A DNA stretch of 64,000 nt from Arthrobacter sp. ERGS1:01 (GCF_001281315.1 NZ_CP012479.1:1922001-1986000); one strand, 5' to 3'; counted from the stretch's first letter, positions 19,218-29,250 are shown. Made by a program: numbers and translations. The notes: generated by a model from the sequence alone, not told the origin.

Positions 19218-19949
19218 CTAGACGATCGGCTCGATCGGCTCGATCAGTTCCGGGCCGTCATTGCGCACATTGCCCACGGCCGCACTCACCGGGTCCAGGA
19301 TCCAGCCCTCGGCCACCCCGTAGGCCCGGGACAACACCAGAGCCACCAGGGTTGCGGCCTCCCCGGCGGCCGGGTCCAGCCATGCGTCCATCGTGTCCGC
19401 GTCCATGGGCACCGGCAGCCGGTCGTGCAGGGTGGCCAGTTCGCCGTCGGGCGGGGCCGGCATCGTCAGGATGGTGCAGGAGAGCAGCCACTGGTCCTCG
19501 GCCCCGTCCGCCTTGGCCGGGTCCTTCCACCATTCGTAGAGGCCCGCGAAAGTGGTCAGCGAGCCGTCCTGGCTGTGCACGAAGTACGGCTGCTTTCCCT
19601 TGCCGTCCGGCAGCTTTTTCCACTCGTAGTAGCCCTCCACGGGAACCGCGCACCGCCGGGCCTTGACGGCGGAACGGAAAGTGGGCTTGTCCAGGACGGT
19701 TTCGGTCCTGGCATTGAAGGCCCGCACGCCCACCGAGGCGTCCTTGGCCCAGCGCGGCACCAGCCCCCATTGCGCAACATGGACCTGGCGGTGCGGTTCG
19801 CCGTCGACGAGCCGTTCGAGGACGATCGGCACGTCGGTGGTGGGCGCAACGTTGTAGGAGGCCCGCAGTTCAAGGTTTGCGTCGGCCTCGGCCTCCAGCT
19901 CGGCCACCAAATCCCCCACGGTCCAGGTCATTGCGTATCGTCCACACAT
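19218..19949 (-). CDS. SRAP domain protein (YedK/HMCES-like)
   Basis: SRAP proteins form a covalent thiazolidine link to abasic sites in single-stranded DNA and protect them. The ATG at 19949 yields MCGRY, exposing Cys2 as the new N-terminus as the mechanism requires. Other landmarks are YNVAPT, FNARTETV with the conserved Asn, VEGYYEWKK with the catalytic Glu, and LHDRLPVPM (usually MHxRMPV). Length 243 residues is slightly above typical. The stop is 17 bases from the convergent membrane protein stop. Confidence 0.92.
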   Translation of the reverse strand: MCGRYAMTWTVGDLVAELEAEADANLELRASYNVAPTTDVPIVLERLVDGEPHRQVHVAQWGLVPRWAKDASVGVRAFNARTETVLDKPTFRSAVKARRCAVPVEGYYEWKKLPDGKGKQPYFVHSQDGSLTTFAGLYEWWKDPAKADGAEDQWLLSCTILTMPAPPDGELATLHDRLPVPMDADTMDAWLDPAAGEAATLVALVLSRAYGVAEGWILDPVSAAVGNVRNDGPELIEPIEPIV

Positions 19950-20051
19950 GCCTTCCATGGTGGCACGAACGCCACAAAGCTGGGAATACCGCCACCACCA
20001 AGTAGCGTTGTGAAGAGTACTCACCCCAAATTGACGCGTAGGAGCAAAACT

Positions 20052-20309
20052 GTGGAATACACCCCCGAAGCCGGCACCATCACCATGTTTTCCACCGTTT
20101 GGTGCGGATACTGCAAGCGTTTGAAGAAGCAGTTGGAGGCCAAGGGCATCGGCTACACCGAGATCAACATCGAGGAGACCCCCGGCACCGCGGAACTGGT
20201 GGAACAGCTCAACAACGGCAACCAGACCGTCCCCACCATCATTTACCCGGACGGCTCGGCCGCCACCAACCCCTCGTTGAACGACGTCATGGCTAAACTG
20301 GGCGTCTAG
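20052..20309 (+). CDS. Mycoredoxin (Mrx1-type glutaredoxin)
   Basis: Small 85-residue redoxin with the active site WCGYC (C18, C21), followed by the glutaredoxin-type [10 protein letters not shown] cis-proline motif. In actinobacteria this CGYC form reduces mycothiol-protein mixed disulfides. GTG at 20052 is preceded by TAGGAG at seven bases. The next gene downstream (48 bases) is a mycothiol-dependent dehydrogenase, which supports the assignment. Confidence 0.9.
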   Translation: MEYTPEAGTITMFSTVWCGYCKRLKKQLEAKGIGYTEINIEETPGTAELVEQLNNGNQTVPTIIYPDGSAATNPSLNDVMAKLGV

Positions 20310-20356
20310 CCCGGCGGCCAATCGCCGGGCCCGTCGATCGCAAGGGGAGCAGACAC

Positions 20357-21442
20357 ATGGTTCACAAGGTTCAAGGCGCGGTAGTGCGCAGTGCGGGCGC
20401 GCCCGTCACCCTCGAGACCGTCCTGGTCCCGGATCCCGGACCCGGCGAAGCCCTGGTGGACATCCTCACCAGCGGTGTTTGCCACACCGACCTGCATTAC
20501 AAACAAGGCGGCATCAGCGATGATTTCCCGTTCCTGCTGGGCCACGAGGCCTCGGGAGTGGTCAGCGCCGTAGGCCCGGACGTCACCAACGTGGCGCCGG
20601 GCGATCGGGTCATCCTGAACTGGCGCGCCGTTTGCGGCACCTGCCGGGCGTGCGCCAAGGGCCAGCCCCAGTACTGCTTCAACACGGCCAACGCCACACA
20701 GAAGATGACCCTCGAGGACGGTACCGTCCTCTCCCCCGCCCTGGGCATCGGCGCGTTCATTGAAAAGACGCTCGTCGCCGCCGGCCAGTGCACCAAGGTG
20801 GACGACGACGTCGATCCTGCCGCGGCGGGACTGCTGGGCTGCGGCGTCATGGCCGGGCTGGGTGCCGCCATCAACACCGGCGGGGTCAAGCGTGGGGACT
20901 CCGTGGCCGTGATCGGCTGCGGCGGAGTGGGCGCCGCAGCCATCGCCGGCGCCGCACTGGCCGGGGCCACCACGGTGATCGCCGTGGACAGGAATCCGCA
21001 AAAGCTTCTGGCCACCCGCGCTCTGGGCGCCACGCACACGGTCAACTCCGCGGAGGAGGACGCCGTGGCCGCCATCCAGAAACTCACCGGCGGGTTCGGG
21101 GCGGATGTGGTGATTGACGCCGTCGGACGCCCGGAGACGTACAAGCAGGCGTTCTATGCCCGCGACCTTGCCGGCACCGTGGTCCTGGTGGGCGTGCCCA
21201 CGCCGGAGATGGTGTTGGAGCTGCCGCTGCTGGACGTGTTTGGCCGCGGCGGGTCGCTGAAGTCGTCCTGGTACGGCGACTGCCTGCCGTCCCGCGACTT
21301 CCCCCTGCTCATAGACCTGTACAAACAGGGCCGGCTGGACCTGGACGCATTCGTCACCGAACGCATCACCATCAACGACATCGAGGCCGCCTTCGCCAAA
21401 ATGGCCGACGGCACCGTGCTGCGCTCCGTGGTGGTGCTCTAG
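20357..21442 (+). CDS. mscR: S-(hydroxymethyl)mycothiol dehydrogenase
   Basis: Zinc- and NAD-dependent alcohol dehydrogenase that oxidises the formaldehyde-mycothiol adduct and also S-nitrosomycothiol. The 361-residue sequence has catalytic-zinc ligands in [11 protein letters not shown] and GHEASG, the structural zinc cysteines in [15 protein letters not shown], and the Rossmann motif [11 protein letters not shown]. The pattern [12 protein letters not shown] and [15 protein letters not shown] matches the mycothiol-dependent subgroup that I know. Its stop overlaps the next gene's GTG by one base, a common pairing with a metallo-beta-lactamase-fold thioesterase. Confidence 0.9.
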   Translation: MVHKVQGAVVRSAGAPVTLETVLVPDPGPGEALVDILTSGVCHTDLHYKQGGISDDFPFLLGHEASGVVSAVGPDVTNVAPGDRVILNWRAVCGTCRACAKGQPQYCFNTANATQKMTLEDGTVLSPALGIGAFIEKTLVAAGQCTKVDDDVDPAAAGLLGCGVMAGLGAAINTGGVKRGDSVAVIGCGGVGAAAIAGAALAGATTVIAVDRNPQKLLATRALGATHTVNSAEEDAVAAIQKLTGGFGADVVIDAVGRPETYKQAFYARDLAGTVVLVGVPTPEMVLELPLLDVFGRGGSLKSSWYGDCLPSRDFPLLIDLYKQGRLDLDAFVTERITINDIEAAFAKMADGTVLRSVVVL

Positions 21443-22056
21443 TGGCGGCGCGGATCGAGCGGCTGGTCACCTCGGGCACGTTCTCGCTCGACGGCGGCAC
21501 CTGGGATGTGGACAACAACGTGTGGCTGGTGGGCGACGACGCCGAGCTCCTGGTGATCGACCCGGCCCACGACCCCGCGGCGATCCTCGAGGCCGTGGGC
21601 GGGCGCACCGTGAAGGCGGTGCTGCTGACCCACGGGCACGACGACCACATCCGCTTTGCCCGGCAATTTGCCGCGCTGGCGGGCGCACCCGTGCTCATGA
21701 ACCCGGCGGACCAGATGCTCTGGGACGCCGTCTACCCCGGCACCAGCCCGGACGGGCACATCAGCGACGGGGACACATTTGAGGTGGCGGGCACAACCCT
21801 GACGGCACTGCACACGCCGGGCCACTCCCCCGGCTCCACCTGCTTTTATGCCGAGTCACTGGGCACGGTTTTCACCGGGGACACCCTGTTCCAGGGCGGG
21901 CCCGGCGCCACGGGACGGTCCTTTAGCGACCACCCCACCATCGTGGCCTCCATCAGGGGGCGGTTGCTGACCCTTCCGGCGCAGACGGTGGTCAACACCG
22001 GGCACGGTGACTCCACGACGATCGCCGCGGAGGCTCCGGGCATTACGGCTCTGTAA
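21442..22056 (+). CDS. Metallo-beta-lactamase-fold hydrolase (mycothiol thioester hydrolase-like)
   Basis: A 204-residue MBL-fold protein with the metal motif THGHDDHIRF, a later HTPGHSPGS and FTGDTLF, and C-terminal NTGHGDST, which together supply the zinc ligands. It is translationally coupled to mscR (TAGTG overlap). The coupled position, and the known orthologous pairing in mycobacteria, suggest that it hydrolyses S-formylmycothiol formed by MscR, completing formaldehyde detoxification. Its 3' end overlaps the convergent lipoate ligase-like gene by 14 bases. Confidence 0.86.
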   Translation: MAARIERLVTSGTFSLDGGTWDVDNNVWLVGDDAELLVIDPAHDPAAILEAVGGRTVKAVLLTHGHDDHIRFARQFAALAGAPVLMNPADQMLWDAVYPGTSPDGHISDGDTFEVAGTTLTALHTPGHSPGSTCFYAESLGTVFTGDTLFQGGPGATGRSFSDHPTIVASIRGRLLTLPAQTVVNTGHGDSTTIAAEAPGITAL

Positions 22057-22771
22057 GCAGTTCCGCATGCTGGGCGTAGGCGGCCAACACGGCCGCCTCA
22101 ACGGCGTCGACGGTGACGCCGGGGACAAGGTCCTCGGCGGCACCGGCGGTGCGCGGATCCCAGTCAAGGCCCAGCGCACTGTACGTGTCCACCAGCACCT
22201 CACGGATGGGTGCGGAGTTTTCCACCACGATCACCGAGCTGAACAGCCAGGCCCCCGACACGACGCGCTGGGCGGTGCCCACGAGCTTCACGGCACCGGT
22301 CGCGCCACGGCCAAACACGCTGTATTCGCCCGGGCAGTACTCCCCCGGGATTTCCCCGACGCCGGCATCCACGCCAAGTGAGCGCAACGCCTCGGTGAAC
22401 AGCTCCCCGAAAAAGCCGAACCGCGGTTTGGCGTCGGCAATGGCGTCCGCCTCGGGCTGGATGTGGTCCACCACCAGGGTGCCCTGGTGGTAGGCGGCGG
22501 CCCGGCCGCCGGCCCGCCGCACGGCGGGCACGAAGCCGCGCGCCGTCGACGCCAGGGTTGCGGCGGCGAAACCGGGGAGCCGGGTGTCCCGCTGGCCAAA
22601 GGCGACGGTGGGTTCGGGGCGGTACAGGCGCAGCATGGCCGGCCGTTTCCCGTCCCTCACCTCGGCCAGCAGGTCCAGCCCGCGATTCAGGTCGGCCCCG
22701 GCCCCGAGCGATTGGGTTTGCCGGTGAACCGAAAGTACCGGCGCCAGCAGGGCGCGTTCGTTGCTGCTCAT
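22043..22771 (-). CDS. Lipoate-protein ligase A-like (BPL/LplA/LipB family)
   Basis: A 242-residue protein of the biotin/lipoate transferase fold: an early LYRPEPTVAFGQRD segment, RRAGGRAAAYHQGTLVVD (the RxxGGxxxxH element), and VKLVGTAQRV containing the conserved lysine of the lipoyl-binding site. It lacks the separate C-terminal LplA domain, so it may be a lipoyl/octanoyl transferase or ligase relative. It starts four bases after the thioesterase gene and is likely cotranscribed with it. Confidence 0.8.
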   Translation of the reverse strand: MSSNERALLAPVLSVHRQTQSLGAGADLNRGLDLLAEVRDGKRPAMLRLYRPEPTVAFGQRDTRLPGFAAATLASTARGFVPAVRRAGGRAAAYHQGTLVVDHIQPEADAIADAKPRFGFFGELFTEALRSLGVDAGVGEIPGEYCPGEYSVFGRGATGAVKLVGTAQRVVSGAWLFSSVIVVENSAPIREVLVDTYSALGLDWDPRTAGAAEDLVPGVTVDAVEAAVLAAYAQHAELLTEP

Positions 22772-22775
22772 TTTG

Positions 22776-23600
22776 CTAGCCTTCCTTAACTGCGGGGACG
22801 GGGCGGACGGTAAGTATTTGTTCGGACCGGCCGAACGGGCCCGTCTCGTCGTGGAGCACCGCCGACGTCAGGCCGATCCCGTCGCCGGCGAACGTCACCC
22901 GCGTTTCAAGCCCCAACCATTCCCCGACCGGTTCGCGGTGGATGTGCAGGGACAGATCGACGTTGGGGAACATGTAGCTGCCGGGACCCGGATCCACGCG
23001 GGTCGAGATCCCGTTGGCACTGTCCACGAGTCCCAGGAGGCGGACCAGCGCCGAGGTGGGTTCGCCGTCGAGCATGGAATAGGGGCTGCGCAGCCAGGTG
23101 CGGCCCCGCCCGGGCCGATGGCCGGGAGCCACCCGCCCTTCCAGGGACCTGATGAAGCCGCCGGGCCAGATCGTCATGCCGTCCCACGGTTCGGCGTCCT
23201 CGGGGCTGCCCAAGGACGCGTCCTCGCACGCCTGGACCGCCGTCGTGTCGCCGGTCTGCATGCGCCAGGCCGTGACGCGTACGGCGGGGCGGCCGTGGGC
23301 GATCAGCTCGGCCTGGACCAGTTCGATGGTCTTGCCGGGGCGCAGCATGGTGGCCTCGACGGTGAAGGGTCCGGCCGGGATCAGGCCGAGGATGTCGAAG
23401 TTGAACCGGGCCAGGCGCATGCCCTCCCGGGGCGCGAACTGCTCCAGCACGTGCACCAGCAGCCCGGATACGGGGGCCATGTGCTGTTCGTGCGGGTTCC
23501 AGGCACCCTGCGTGTGGATGGTTGACTCGAACTGGTTGCCGCCCAGGTGGCGATAGTACGACGTGGCGTCACTGGCCGTCGACAAAGTGGATTCCTGCAT
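22776..23600 (-). CDS. Thioesterase family protein (TesB-like double hot dog)
   Basis: The 274-residue protein has the layout of actinobacterial acyl-CoA thioesterase-like proteins: N-terminal YYRHLGGNQFES, GAWNPHEQHMAPVSGLLVH, RLARFNFDILGLIP, and a second half with DLSLHIHREPVGEWLGLETR, which is the second hot-dog copy. The substrate is not predictable. It sits just upstream of the lipoate ligase-like gene in what looks like a two-gene operon. The ATG at 23600 is used. Confidence 0.8.
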   Translation of the reverse strand: MQESTLSTASDATSYYRHLGGNQFESTIHTQGAWNPHEQHMAPVSGLLVHVLEQFAPREGMRLARFNFDILGLIPAGPFTVEATMLRPGKTIELVQAELIAHGRPAVRVTAWRMQTGDTTAVQACEDASLGSPEDAEPWDGMTIWPGGFIRSLEGRVAPGHRPGRGRTWLRSPYSMLDGEPTSALVRLLGLVDSANGISTRVDPGPGSYMFPNVDLSLHIHREPVGEWLGLETRVTFAGDGIGLTSAVLHDETGPFGRSEQILTVRPVPAVKEG

Positions 23601-23680
23601 GCCAACGACTTTACCGGCACCCTGGCCTTGGTGTTTTCCGCGAACGACGGCGGCGGGCCCGCCGGGCCGCGCCGGGAGGC

Positions 23681-24250
23681 CTAGGAGTTCGGCTCGTGCG
23701 CGGCGGCGGGCGATGCTGTTGCGGGTGAGGTGGCGGGCTCCGACGGCGTGGCCAGGCGGTCGTCCGGGGCGGTTGCAGCCAGCTTCCGGCGGAGTGAGCG
23801 CCGGATTCGGCGGACCGTGAACACCGCCGCAACCGCGAGGACCAGCAGGGCAAGCAGTGCAAACGGCGATCCGGCGGCGGCCGCGACGGCGGCATCAAAG
23901 GCGGCCAGGCCGATCGTGGCGTAGATGGTGGCCCAGGCCAGCGAGCCAACCACGGTGGCCGGGATGTAGCGCCGCAGCGGCATCCGGCCCAGGCCCGCGG
24001 CCATGTTCACGGCGGTCTGCACGCCAATGGTCAAAAAGCTCACGCTGACGGCCGGGGCGCCCCACCGGGCAATGGCCTTCTCCGCCCGGAGCACGGCCTG
24101 GGAGTCGAGGTACTTTTGCATCCTGGTCTTGCGGCCGCCGGCGGCAACGCCGCGCCCGGCCCAATAGGTCGCGTTGGAGCGCAGCATCACGATGACGAAC
24201 AGGATGCAAAATGCCCAAATGAACGGAAGGGAGCCGATGCTGTCCATCAT
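23681..24250 (-). CDS. DedA/VTT-domain membrane protein
   Basis: From the ATG pair at 24245-24250 the protein is 189 residues: an N-terminal helix (SIGSLPFIWAFCILFVIVML), a loop with RSNATYWAGRG, the family segment AKRWG-like (AIARWGAPAVSVSFLTIGVQT), then AAGLGRMPLRRYIPATVVGS and two C-terminal helices, ending in an Arg-rich and Ala/Thr/Pro-rich tail. DedA proteins move or remodel lipids. An AGGGGG sequence lies 12 bases upstream of the ATG. The frame is open further upstream but without family similarity. Confidence 0.8.
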   Translation of the reverse strand: MMDSIGSLPFIWAFCILFVIVMLRSNATYWAGRGVAAGGRKTRMQKYLDSQAVLRAEKAIARWGAPAVSVSFLTIGVQTAVNMAAGLGRMPLRRYIPATVVGSLAWATIYATIGLAAFDAAVAAAAGSPFALLALLVLAVAAVFTVRRIRRSLRRKLAATAPDDRLATPSEPATSPATASPAAAHEPNS

Positions 24251-24465
24251 GAGCGCGTGGAACCCCCTGGGGTGAAAAATAATTTGGTCACAGATTCCTG
24301 CGCCAATAGCCACTTTCCATCGTAACGAAGGCCGGCAAGGTTCCCCTAATTCTTGCGGAGTGATCCGCCCCGCACGGAGCCCCGAAGAAGGGCCCTGTCC
24401 CCGCCGCCCGCCGGGGCATAGCATCAAGGACGCACCACAGAAAAGACAATCCGGGGAGACACGTA

Positions 24466-25704
24466 ATGACGGGACCGGCAAGGAATACCGGCTGCTGCGT
24501 GGTCGGCGGCGGACCCGCCGGCATGATGCTTGGCCTGCTGCTGGCCCGGGCCGGAGTCGACGTCACGGTCCTGGAAAAGCACGCCGACTTCTTTCGGGAC
24601 TTCCGCGGCGACACGATCCACCCCTCCACCCTGGATTTGATCGACCAACTTGGCCTCCGGAGCAAGTTCCTGGCAATCCCGCAGAGCAGCATCACCACCT
24701 TGGACCTGGTGGTGGGCGGAACGCGGCTGCGACCCATCGACTTCGGCACCCTGCGCGGGCCCAACAAGCGGATTGCCCTCATGCCGCAATGGGACTTCCT
24801 GGACCTGTTGGCCGAGGCCGGCCGGGAATTGCCGAACTTCCATCTTCTGATGGGCACCGAGGCCACCGGGCTGCTCCGCAGCGGCACCACGGTTTCCGGG
24901 GTCCGGGCGCAGGGGCCGGACGGCCCGCTGGACATCGCGGCGCCCGTGACGGTTGCCGCCGACGGCCGCAGCTCCACGGTGAGGCAGGCCGCGGGCCTGC
25001 ACCCGCAGGCCCGCGGCGTCCCGATCGACGTGCTGTGGTTCCGCCTCCCCACACCCCCGTCGCCGCCACCGGACACGCTGGGGTACCTGCGCAACGGGAC
25101 CCTGGTCATCACCATTCCACGCATCGACTACTACCAAATGGGCATGCTGATCCCCAAAGACGGTTTCGAATCCGTCAGGGCCGGTGGCCTGGCCGCCTTC
25201 CGTGAGCGGATCCGCACCACCGCCCCCTTCCTGGCGACGACCCTTGACTCCCTGCAAGACTGGGACCAGGTGAAGCTGCTGTCCGTGCAGGTGGACCGGC
25301 TGGAGGACTGGTCGGTGCCCGGGCTGCTGTGCATTGGCGACGCGGCCCACGCCATGAGCCCCGTCTTCGGCGTCGGCGTCAACTACGCCGTCCAGGACGC
25401 CGTGGCCGCCGCCCGGTACCTGGCCCCGCCGCTGCTGGCCGGCGGCTCCACGGATGCTGCCATGGCGGCGGTGCAGCAGCGGCGCGAATGGCCCGTGCGC
25501 CTCATGCAGCCCCTGCAGCAACGGGTCCACGCGGTGATCTCCGGCGGGGCAACGGGCAGGCTAAAACAGCTGGCGCCGTGGCAGGCCCGGCTCGCCACGC
25601 TCGCCGCCAGGACTGCCCGGCCCGTGATGGCCCGCCTGGTGGGCCGCGGCTTCCGGCCGGAAACCATCCGGGGCACCGCACAGAGGCCCAAACATCGTCT
25701 GTGA
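24466..25704 (+). CDS. FAD-dependent monooxygenase (PheA/TfdB/PHBH class)
   Basis: Flavoprotein hydroxylase of 412 residues with the dinucleotide motif VVGGGPAGMMLGLLLARAG (about 9-27), a DG motif AADGRSSTVR, and the second FAD motif LCIGDAAHAMSPVFGVGVN. Such enzymes usually hydroxylate aromatic rings or polyketides. The ATG at 24466 is preceded by GGGGAG. It is followed by an acyl-CoA synthetase on the same strand after 40 bases. The natural substrate is unknown. Confidence 0.88.
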   Translation: MTGPARNTGCCVVGGGPAGMMLGLLLARAGVDVTVLEKHADFFRDFRGDTIHPSTLDLIDQLGLRSKFLAIPQSSITTLDLVVGGTRLRPIDFGTLRGPNKRIALMPQWDFLDLLAEAGRELPNFHLLMGTEATGLLRSGTTVSGVRAQGPDGPLDIAAPVTVAADGRSSTVRQAAGLHPQARGVPIDVLWFRLPTPPSPPPDTLGYLRNGTLVITIPRIDYYQMGMLIPKDGFESVRAGGLAAFRERIRTTAPFLATTLDSLQDWDQVKLLSVQVDRLEDWSVPGLLCIGDAAHAMSPVFGVGVNYAVQDAVAAARYLAPPLLAGGSTDAAMAAVQQRREWPVRLMQPLQQRVHAVISGGATGRLKQLAPWQARLATLAARTARPVMARLVGRGFRPETIRGTAQRPKHRL

Positions 25705-25744
25705 TTTCCCGCACATCTCCCGGTTCCGGCGCTAGCATCAAACC

Positions 25745-27376
25745 ATGACCAACGATGTTCTCGATTCGTACACGTCCGGCATTTCCACGACTCCCCTGTT
25801 GGGCGAGACCATCGGCGGGAATTTTGCCCGTACGGCGTCGCGCTTTCCGGACCGGGAGGCGCTCGTGGACGTCGCGTCGGGCCGCCGGTGGACGTACACG
25901 CAACTCGATGCCGACGTCAACGTATTGGCGCGCGGACTGCTGGCCGCCGGCATCGAAAAAGGGACCCGGGTGGGCATTTGGGCGCCCAACGTCCCCGAGT
26001 GGGTGCTGGTGCAATACGCGACCGCGAAGATCGGCGCCATCCTCGTCAACATCAACCCGTCGTACCGGGCCCATGAACTCAAGTACGCCCTGCAGCAATC
26101 GGGCATGCGCATGGTGGTGGCGCTTCCCGAGTTCCGCGGCTCCGCCTACGAGGCCATGATCAACCAGGTCCGGCCCGAATGCCCGGAGCTGACGGACGTG
26201 GTGTACATCGGCACCGGTTCCTGGGACGCGTTGGTGGCGGGGGCCGCGGCAGTGCCGGCGGACGCCGTCGAACAGGCCCTGGCCGGGCTGGGCGCCGACG
26301 ACCCCATCAACATCCAGTACACCTCGGGCACCACCGGCTTCCCCAAGGGCGCCACGCTCAGCCACCACAACATCCTCAACAACGGCTACTTCGTCACCGA
26401 GACCATCAACTTCACCGAACAGGACAGGTTGTGCGTGCCCGTGCCGTTCTACCACTGCTTCGGCATGGTCATGGGTAATCTGGGCGCCACCTCGCACGGG
26501 GCCGCCATCATCATTCCGGCGCCGGCCTTCGACCCGGCCGCCACCTTGCGCGCTGTCCAGTCGGAAAAGTGCACGGCCCTGTACGGGGTGCCCACCATGT
26601 TCATCGCCGAACAAAACCTCCCCGACTTCGCCACCTACGACCTCTCCAGCCTGCGCACCGGCATCATGGCCGGCTCGCCCTGCCCCGTGGAGGTCATGAA
26701 GCGGTGCGTGAGCGAGATGCACATGTCCGAAGTCTCCATTGCCTACGGCATGACCGAGACCTCGCCGGTGTCGATGCAGACCATGGCCGACGACGACGTC
26801 GCCCACCGCACCGAGACCGTGGGCCGGGTGCACCCGCACCTCGAGGTGAAGATCGTGGACCCCGTCACGGGGCTGACGGTGCCGCGCGGAACCCCCGGCG
26901 AATTTTGTACCCGCGGCTATTCGGTCATGCTCGGCTACTGGAACGATCCGGAAAAGACGGCCGGCGCCATCGACGCGGCCCGGTGGATGCACACCGGGGA
27001 CCTGGCCGTCATGCTCGGGGACGGCTACGTCAACATTGTGGGGCGCATCAAGGACATGGTGATCCGCGGCGGCGAGAACCTGTATCCGCGCGAAATTGAG
27101 GAGTTCCTCTACCAGCACCCGGACATTGCCGACGTCCAGGTGATCGGCGTCCCGGATGAAAAGTACGGCGAGGAGCTGTGCGCCTGGCTGTTGATGAAGC
27201 CGGGGGCGGCGCCGCTGGACCAGGCGGCCGTGGCGGCGTTCTGCGAGGGCCACCTGTCCCGGCACAAGGTTCCGCGCTACGTACTCGTGGTGGACGAGTT
27301 CCCCATGACCGTCACGGGAAAGGTGCGCAAGATGGACATGCGGGCCACGACGGTGGAGCTGCTGGGGCTGGGCTAA
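25745..27376 (+). CDS. AMP-binding acyl-CoA synthetase (fatty acid-CoA ligase family)
   Basis: Adenylate-forming enzyme of 543 residues. The P-loop [16 protein letters not shown] lies near residue 198, followed by [11 protein letters not shown], the hinge [20 protein letters not shown], and the C-terminal catalytic lysine region [13 protein letters not shown]. It resembles medium/long-chain FadD-type proteins. No clear Shine-Dalgarno sequence precedes the ATG. A strong bidirectional hairpin lies 18 bases after its stop. Confidence 0.92.
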   Translation: MTNDVLDSYTSGISTTPLLGETIGGNFARTASRFPDREALVDVASGRRWTYTQLDADVNVLARGLLAAGIEKGTRVGIWAPNVPEWVLVQYATAKIGAILVNINPSYRAHELKYALQQSGMRMVVALPEFRGSAYEAMINQVRPECPELTDVVYIGTGSWDALVAGAAAVPADAVEQALAGLGADDPINIQYTSGTTGFPKGATLSHHNILNNGYFVTETINFTEQDRLCVPVPFYHCFGMVMGNLGATSHGAAIIIPAPAFDPAATLRAVQSEKCTALYGVPTMFIAEQNLPDFATYDLSSLRTGIMAGSPCPVEVMKRCVSEMHMSEVSIAYGMTETSPVSMQTMADDDVAHRTETVGRVHPHLEVKIVDPVTGLTVPRGTPGEFCTRGYSVMLGYWNDPEKTAGAIDAARWMHTGDLAVMLGDGYVNIVGRIKDMVIRGGENLYPREIEEFLYQHPDIADVQVIGVPDEKYGEELCAWLLMKPGAAPLDQAAVAAFCEGHLSRHKVPRYVLVVDEFPMTVTGKVRKMDMRATTVELLGLG

Positions 27377-27393
27377 GACCAGGAGCGGGATCC

Positions 27394-27451
27394 GCGGGAG
27401 TCATCGATTTTCGCGGGTGGCCTGCCACCGGCGACAATCGATGACTCCCGC
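27394..27451. terminator. Bidirectional hairpin between acyl-CoA synthetase and Nudix genes
   Basis: A perfect 16-bp inverted repeat (27394-27409 with 27436-27451, arm GCGGGAGTCATCGATT) encloses a loop that contains a second small hairpin GGTGGC/GCCACC. It lies between two convergent stop codons, so it can serve both strands. There is no long T-run. Confidence 0.75.
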
Positions 27452-27459
27452 GCAGATGC

Positions 27460-28011
27460 CTAGGAGTTGTGCAGCCGCTCGCGGAGCCCGGGCCAGGAGG
27501 CGGCAAAACCCGCATGCAGGGACCGGTTGGCAACCTCGGCCGCCGGGACCCATTCCAGGGCCAGGCTTTCCGGATCGCTGATCACGGCCTCGAAGGGCGT
27601 CACGGCACGGACGGCGACCGTAGTGTAGCTCCAGTAGCCCACATCAAAGACGGAGGTGAACAACAGTTCCACGTTCTCCGCGGGCACGCCGGCCTCCTCG
27701 CGGGCTTCCCGGAGGGCGCCGTCGACGGCGTCCTCGCCCTGGTGCAGGGCACCGCCGGGCAGTCCCCAGGTGCCGCCCTGGTGGGACCAGAGCGCCCTGT
27801 GCTGGAGCAGGACTCCGCGGCCGGCGTCGAACACCAGGAGGCCGGCCGAACCAAAGCGGCCCCAGAACTTGCCCCGATCCCCCTCAACCCAGGCGTCTCC
27901 GGGATCCCGTGGACCGCCCAGGCCTCCCGGACGAACAACGGCCGCGGCATCCCGGATGAACCGGGCCGCGGCGGCGGAATGCGTGCCTGTGTGGGAATTT
28001 TCCTGCTCCAT
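27460..28011 (-). CDS. Nudix hydrolase
   Basis: A 183-residue protein with a complete Nudix box starting at GGALHQGEDAVDGALREA and ending REEAGV (Gx5Ex7REUxEExGU), preceded by WGLPGGAL. The N-terminal 40 residues form a variable extension. Such enzymes hydrolyse nucleoside diphosphates linked to a second group; the exact substrate is unknown. It is followed on the minus strand by a hairpin and lies downstream of hipA. Confidence 0.9.
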   Translation of the reverse strand: MEQENSHTGTHSAAAARFIRDAAAVVRPGGLGGPRDPGDAWVEGDRGKFWGRFGSAGLLVFDAGRGVLLQHRALWSHQGGTWGLPGGALHQGEDAVDGALREAREEAGVPAENVELLFTSVFDVGYWSYTTVAVRAVTPFEAVISDPESLALEWVPAAEVANRSLHAGFAASWPGLRERLHNS

Positions 28012-28053
28012 GGATCCAACGGTACCAACACCGCACGGCCGGAGGGTTCCGGG

Positions 28054-29250
28054 CTAGTCCATGAACTCCGCACGCCTGAACCGCAGTTCCCGCTCCGCGC
28101 CCCGGAGCGGGGACCCGCTGAACGGCAGCTCCTCCAGCCGGATGGAACCGGCAGCGTTCAGGGCCAGCGTGTTGGCGGCTTCCGCAGCCTTCCGGGGCAA
28201 CGCCAGGGAGTCCGCAAATTCCGCCCAATGCCGGCCCTTGAGGTTCTTGTACTTTCCCGCAATGGACAGGGCCATGGTGTTGTCCCCGTAGAGGAGCGTG
28301 CAGGGCACGTCGTAGATGGGGGCCATCGCGAAGGCGCCCTCCGTGCCGCCCAGGACCGAAAGGTTCTTGGCGTGAAGGTCTCCATTGCCGGTCAACCATG
28401 CGAAGACAAATTGCAGATACGCATTGCGTTTGGCCACCACGGGGGCCTGGCAGTGCGCGGCCAGGGCCATCGCAACGTCCTCGGCGGTGACGCTGTATTT
28501 CGAGGCGGGCGGCAGGCCCAGGACCTGCGTCCCGTCCTCCAGGGGCAACCGGACCCAGCTCCCGGCTGCTCCCTTGATCCGGTCGAAGCGTTCCACGAGC
28601 AGGCCGTCGAGACCGTTCCTGTCACTCATGACCCGGCTCGTCACCACGGGAATCTTCAATCCCTTGGCCCCGACCAGGTGGGCCGCCTCATTGACCACCA
28701 GGTGCGGATTCTCCGGCGGATCCAGCTTCAGCAAATAGCGCATGCCGCGCAGGGACAGGGGCGTGGTCAGCATGGATGCACTGGCCTTGTCCTGGACGCC
28801 CGGCAGGCCGTGCAGGTCCACGGAATTCGCCAGCGCCGCGAAGTCCAGCTCCTCCGGACGCGAGGTGTCCGCCAGCGGCTCCGGTTCGGCGGGCACAGCC
28901 CCTGCCGGGACCACTTGGACGTCGCCGGGTACGTCGGCGCCAACGGCCAGCAGGAGCGAGAGTTCGTCGTCGAGGCTTGTCTTGGCCGCATTCTTCAGGA
29001 CCGTCAGCCGGTGTCCCTCGGGCAGAAGGCCCGCAAAGAAAGGCGGCAGGGCCCCGTTCCGGGTCTCGACCGCCGCCGCGGACAGGGGCAGCGAGAACGC
29101 CACGGGCGGTTTCCCGCCGGCAACGTAGTCGTCACGGTAGGCAAAGCGCACACCGCCCTGGTCGGTGCGCGCAAGGTGGCCCGCCAAGGCTCCGCCTTTG
29201 TAGACGTCCGCTTCGCGAATGAGCTTGAGGTGCTGGAGGTCATCCGTCAT
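28054..29250 (-). CDS. hipA: HipA-family serine/threonine kinase toxin
   Basis: HipA toxins phosphorylate targets such as glutamyl-tRNA synthetase and cause growth arrest or persistence. The 398-residue protein has the N-terminal HipA domain (VYKGGALAGHLART, LPPFFAGLLPEGHR), the kinase domain with QDKASASML, RYLLKLDPPENPHLVVNE, the catalytic loop NGDLHAKNLSVL and the metal-binding YDVPC segment. The start overlaps the hipB stop by four bases (ATGA), the usual antitoxin-first arrangement. All main motifs look intact, so an active kinase is likely. Confidence 0.92.
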   Translation of the reverse strand: MTDDLQHLKLIREADVYKGGALAGHLARTDQGGVRFAYRDDYVAGGKPPVAFSLPLSAAAVETRNGALPPFFAGLLPEGHRLTVLKNAAKTSLDDELSLLLAVGADVPGDVQVVPAGAVPAEPEPLADTSRPEELDFAALANSVDLHGLPGVQDKASASMLTTPLSLRGMRYLLKLDPPENPHLVVNEAAHLVGAKGLKIPVVTSRVMSDRNGLDGLLVERFDRIKGAAGSWVRLPLEDGTQVLGLPPASKYSVTAEDVAMALAAHCQAPVVAKRNAYLQFVFAWLTGNGDLHAKNLSVLGGTEGAFAMAPIYDVPCTLLYGDNTMALSIAGKYKNLKGRHWAEFADSLALPRKAAEAANTLALNAAGSIRLEELPFSGSPLRGAERELRFRRAEFMD

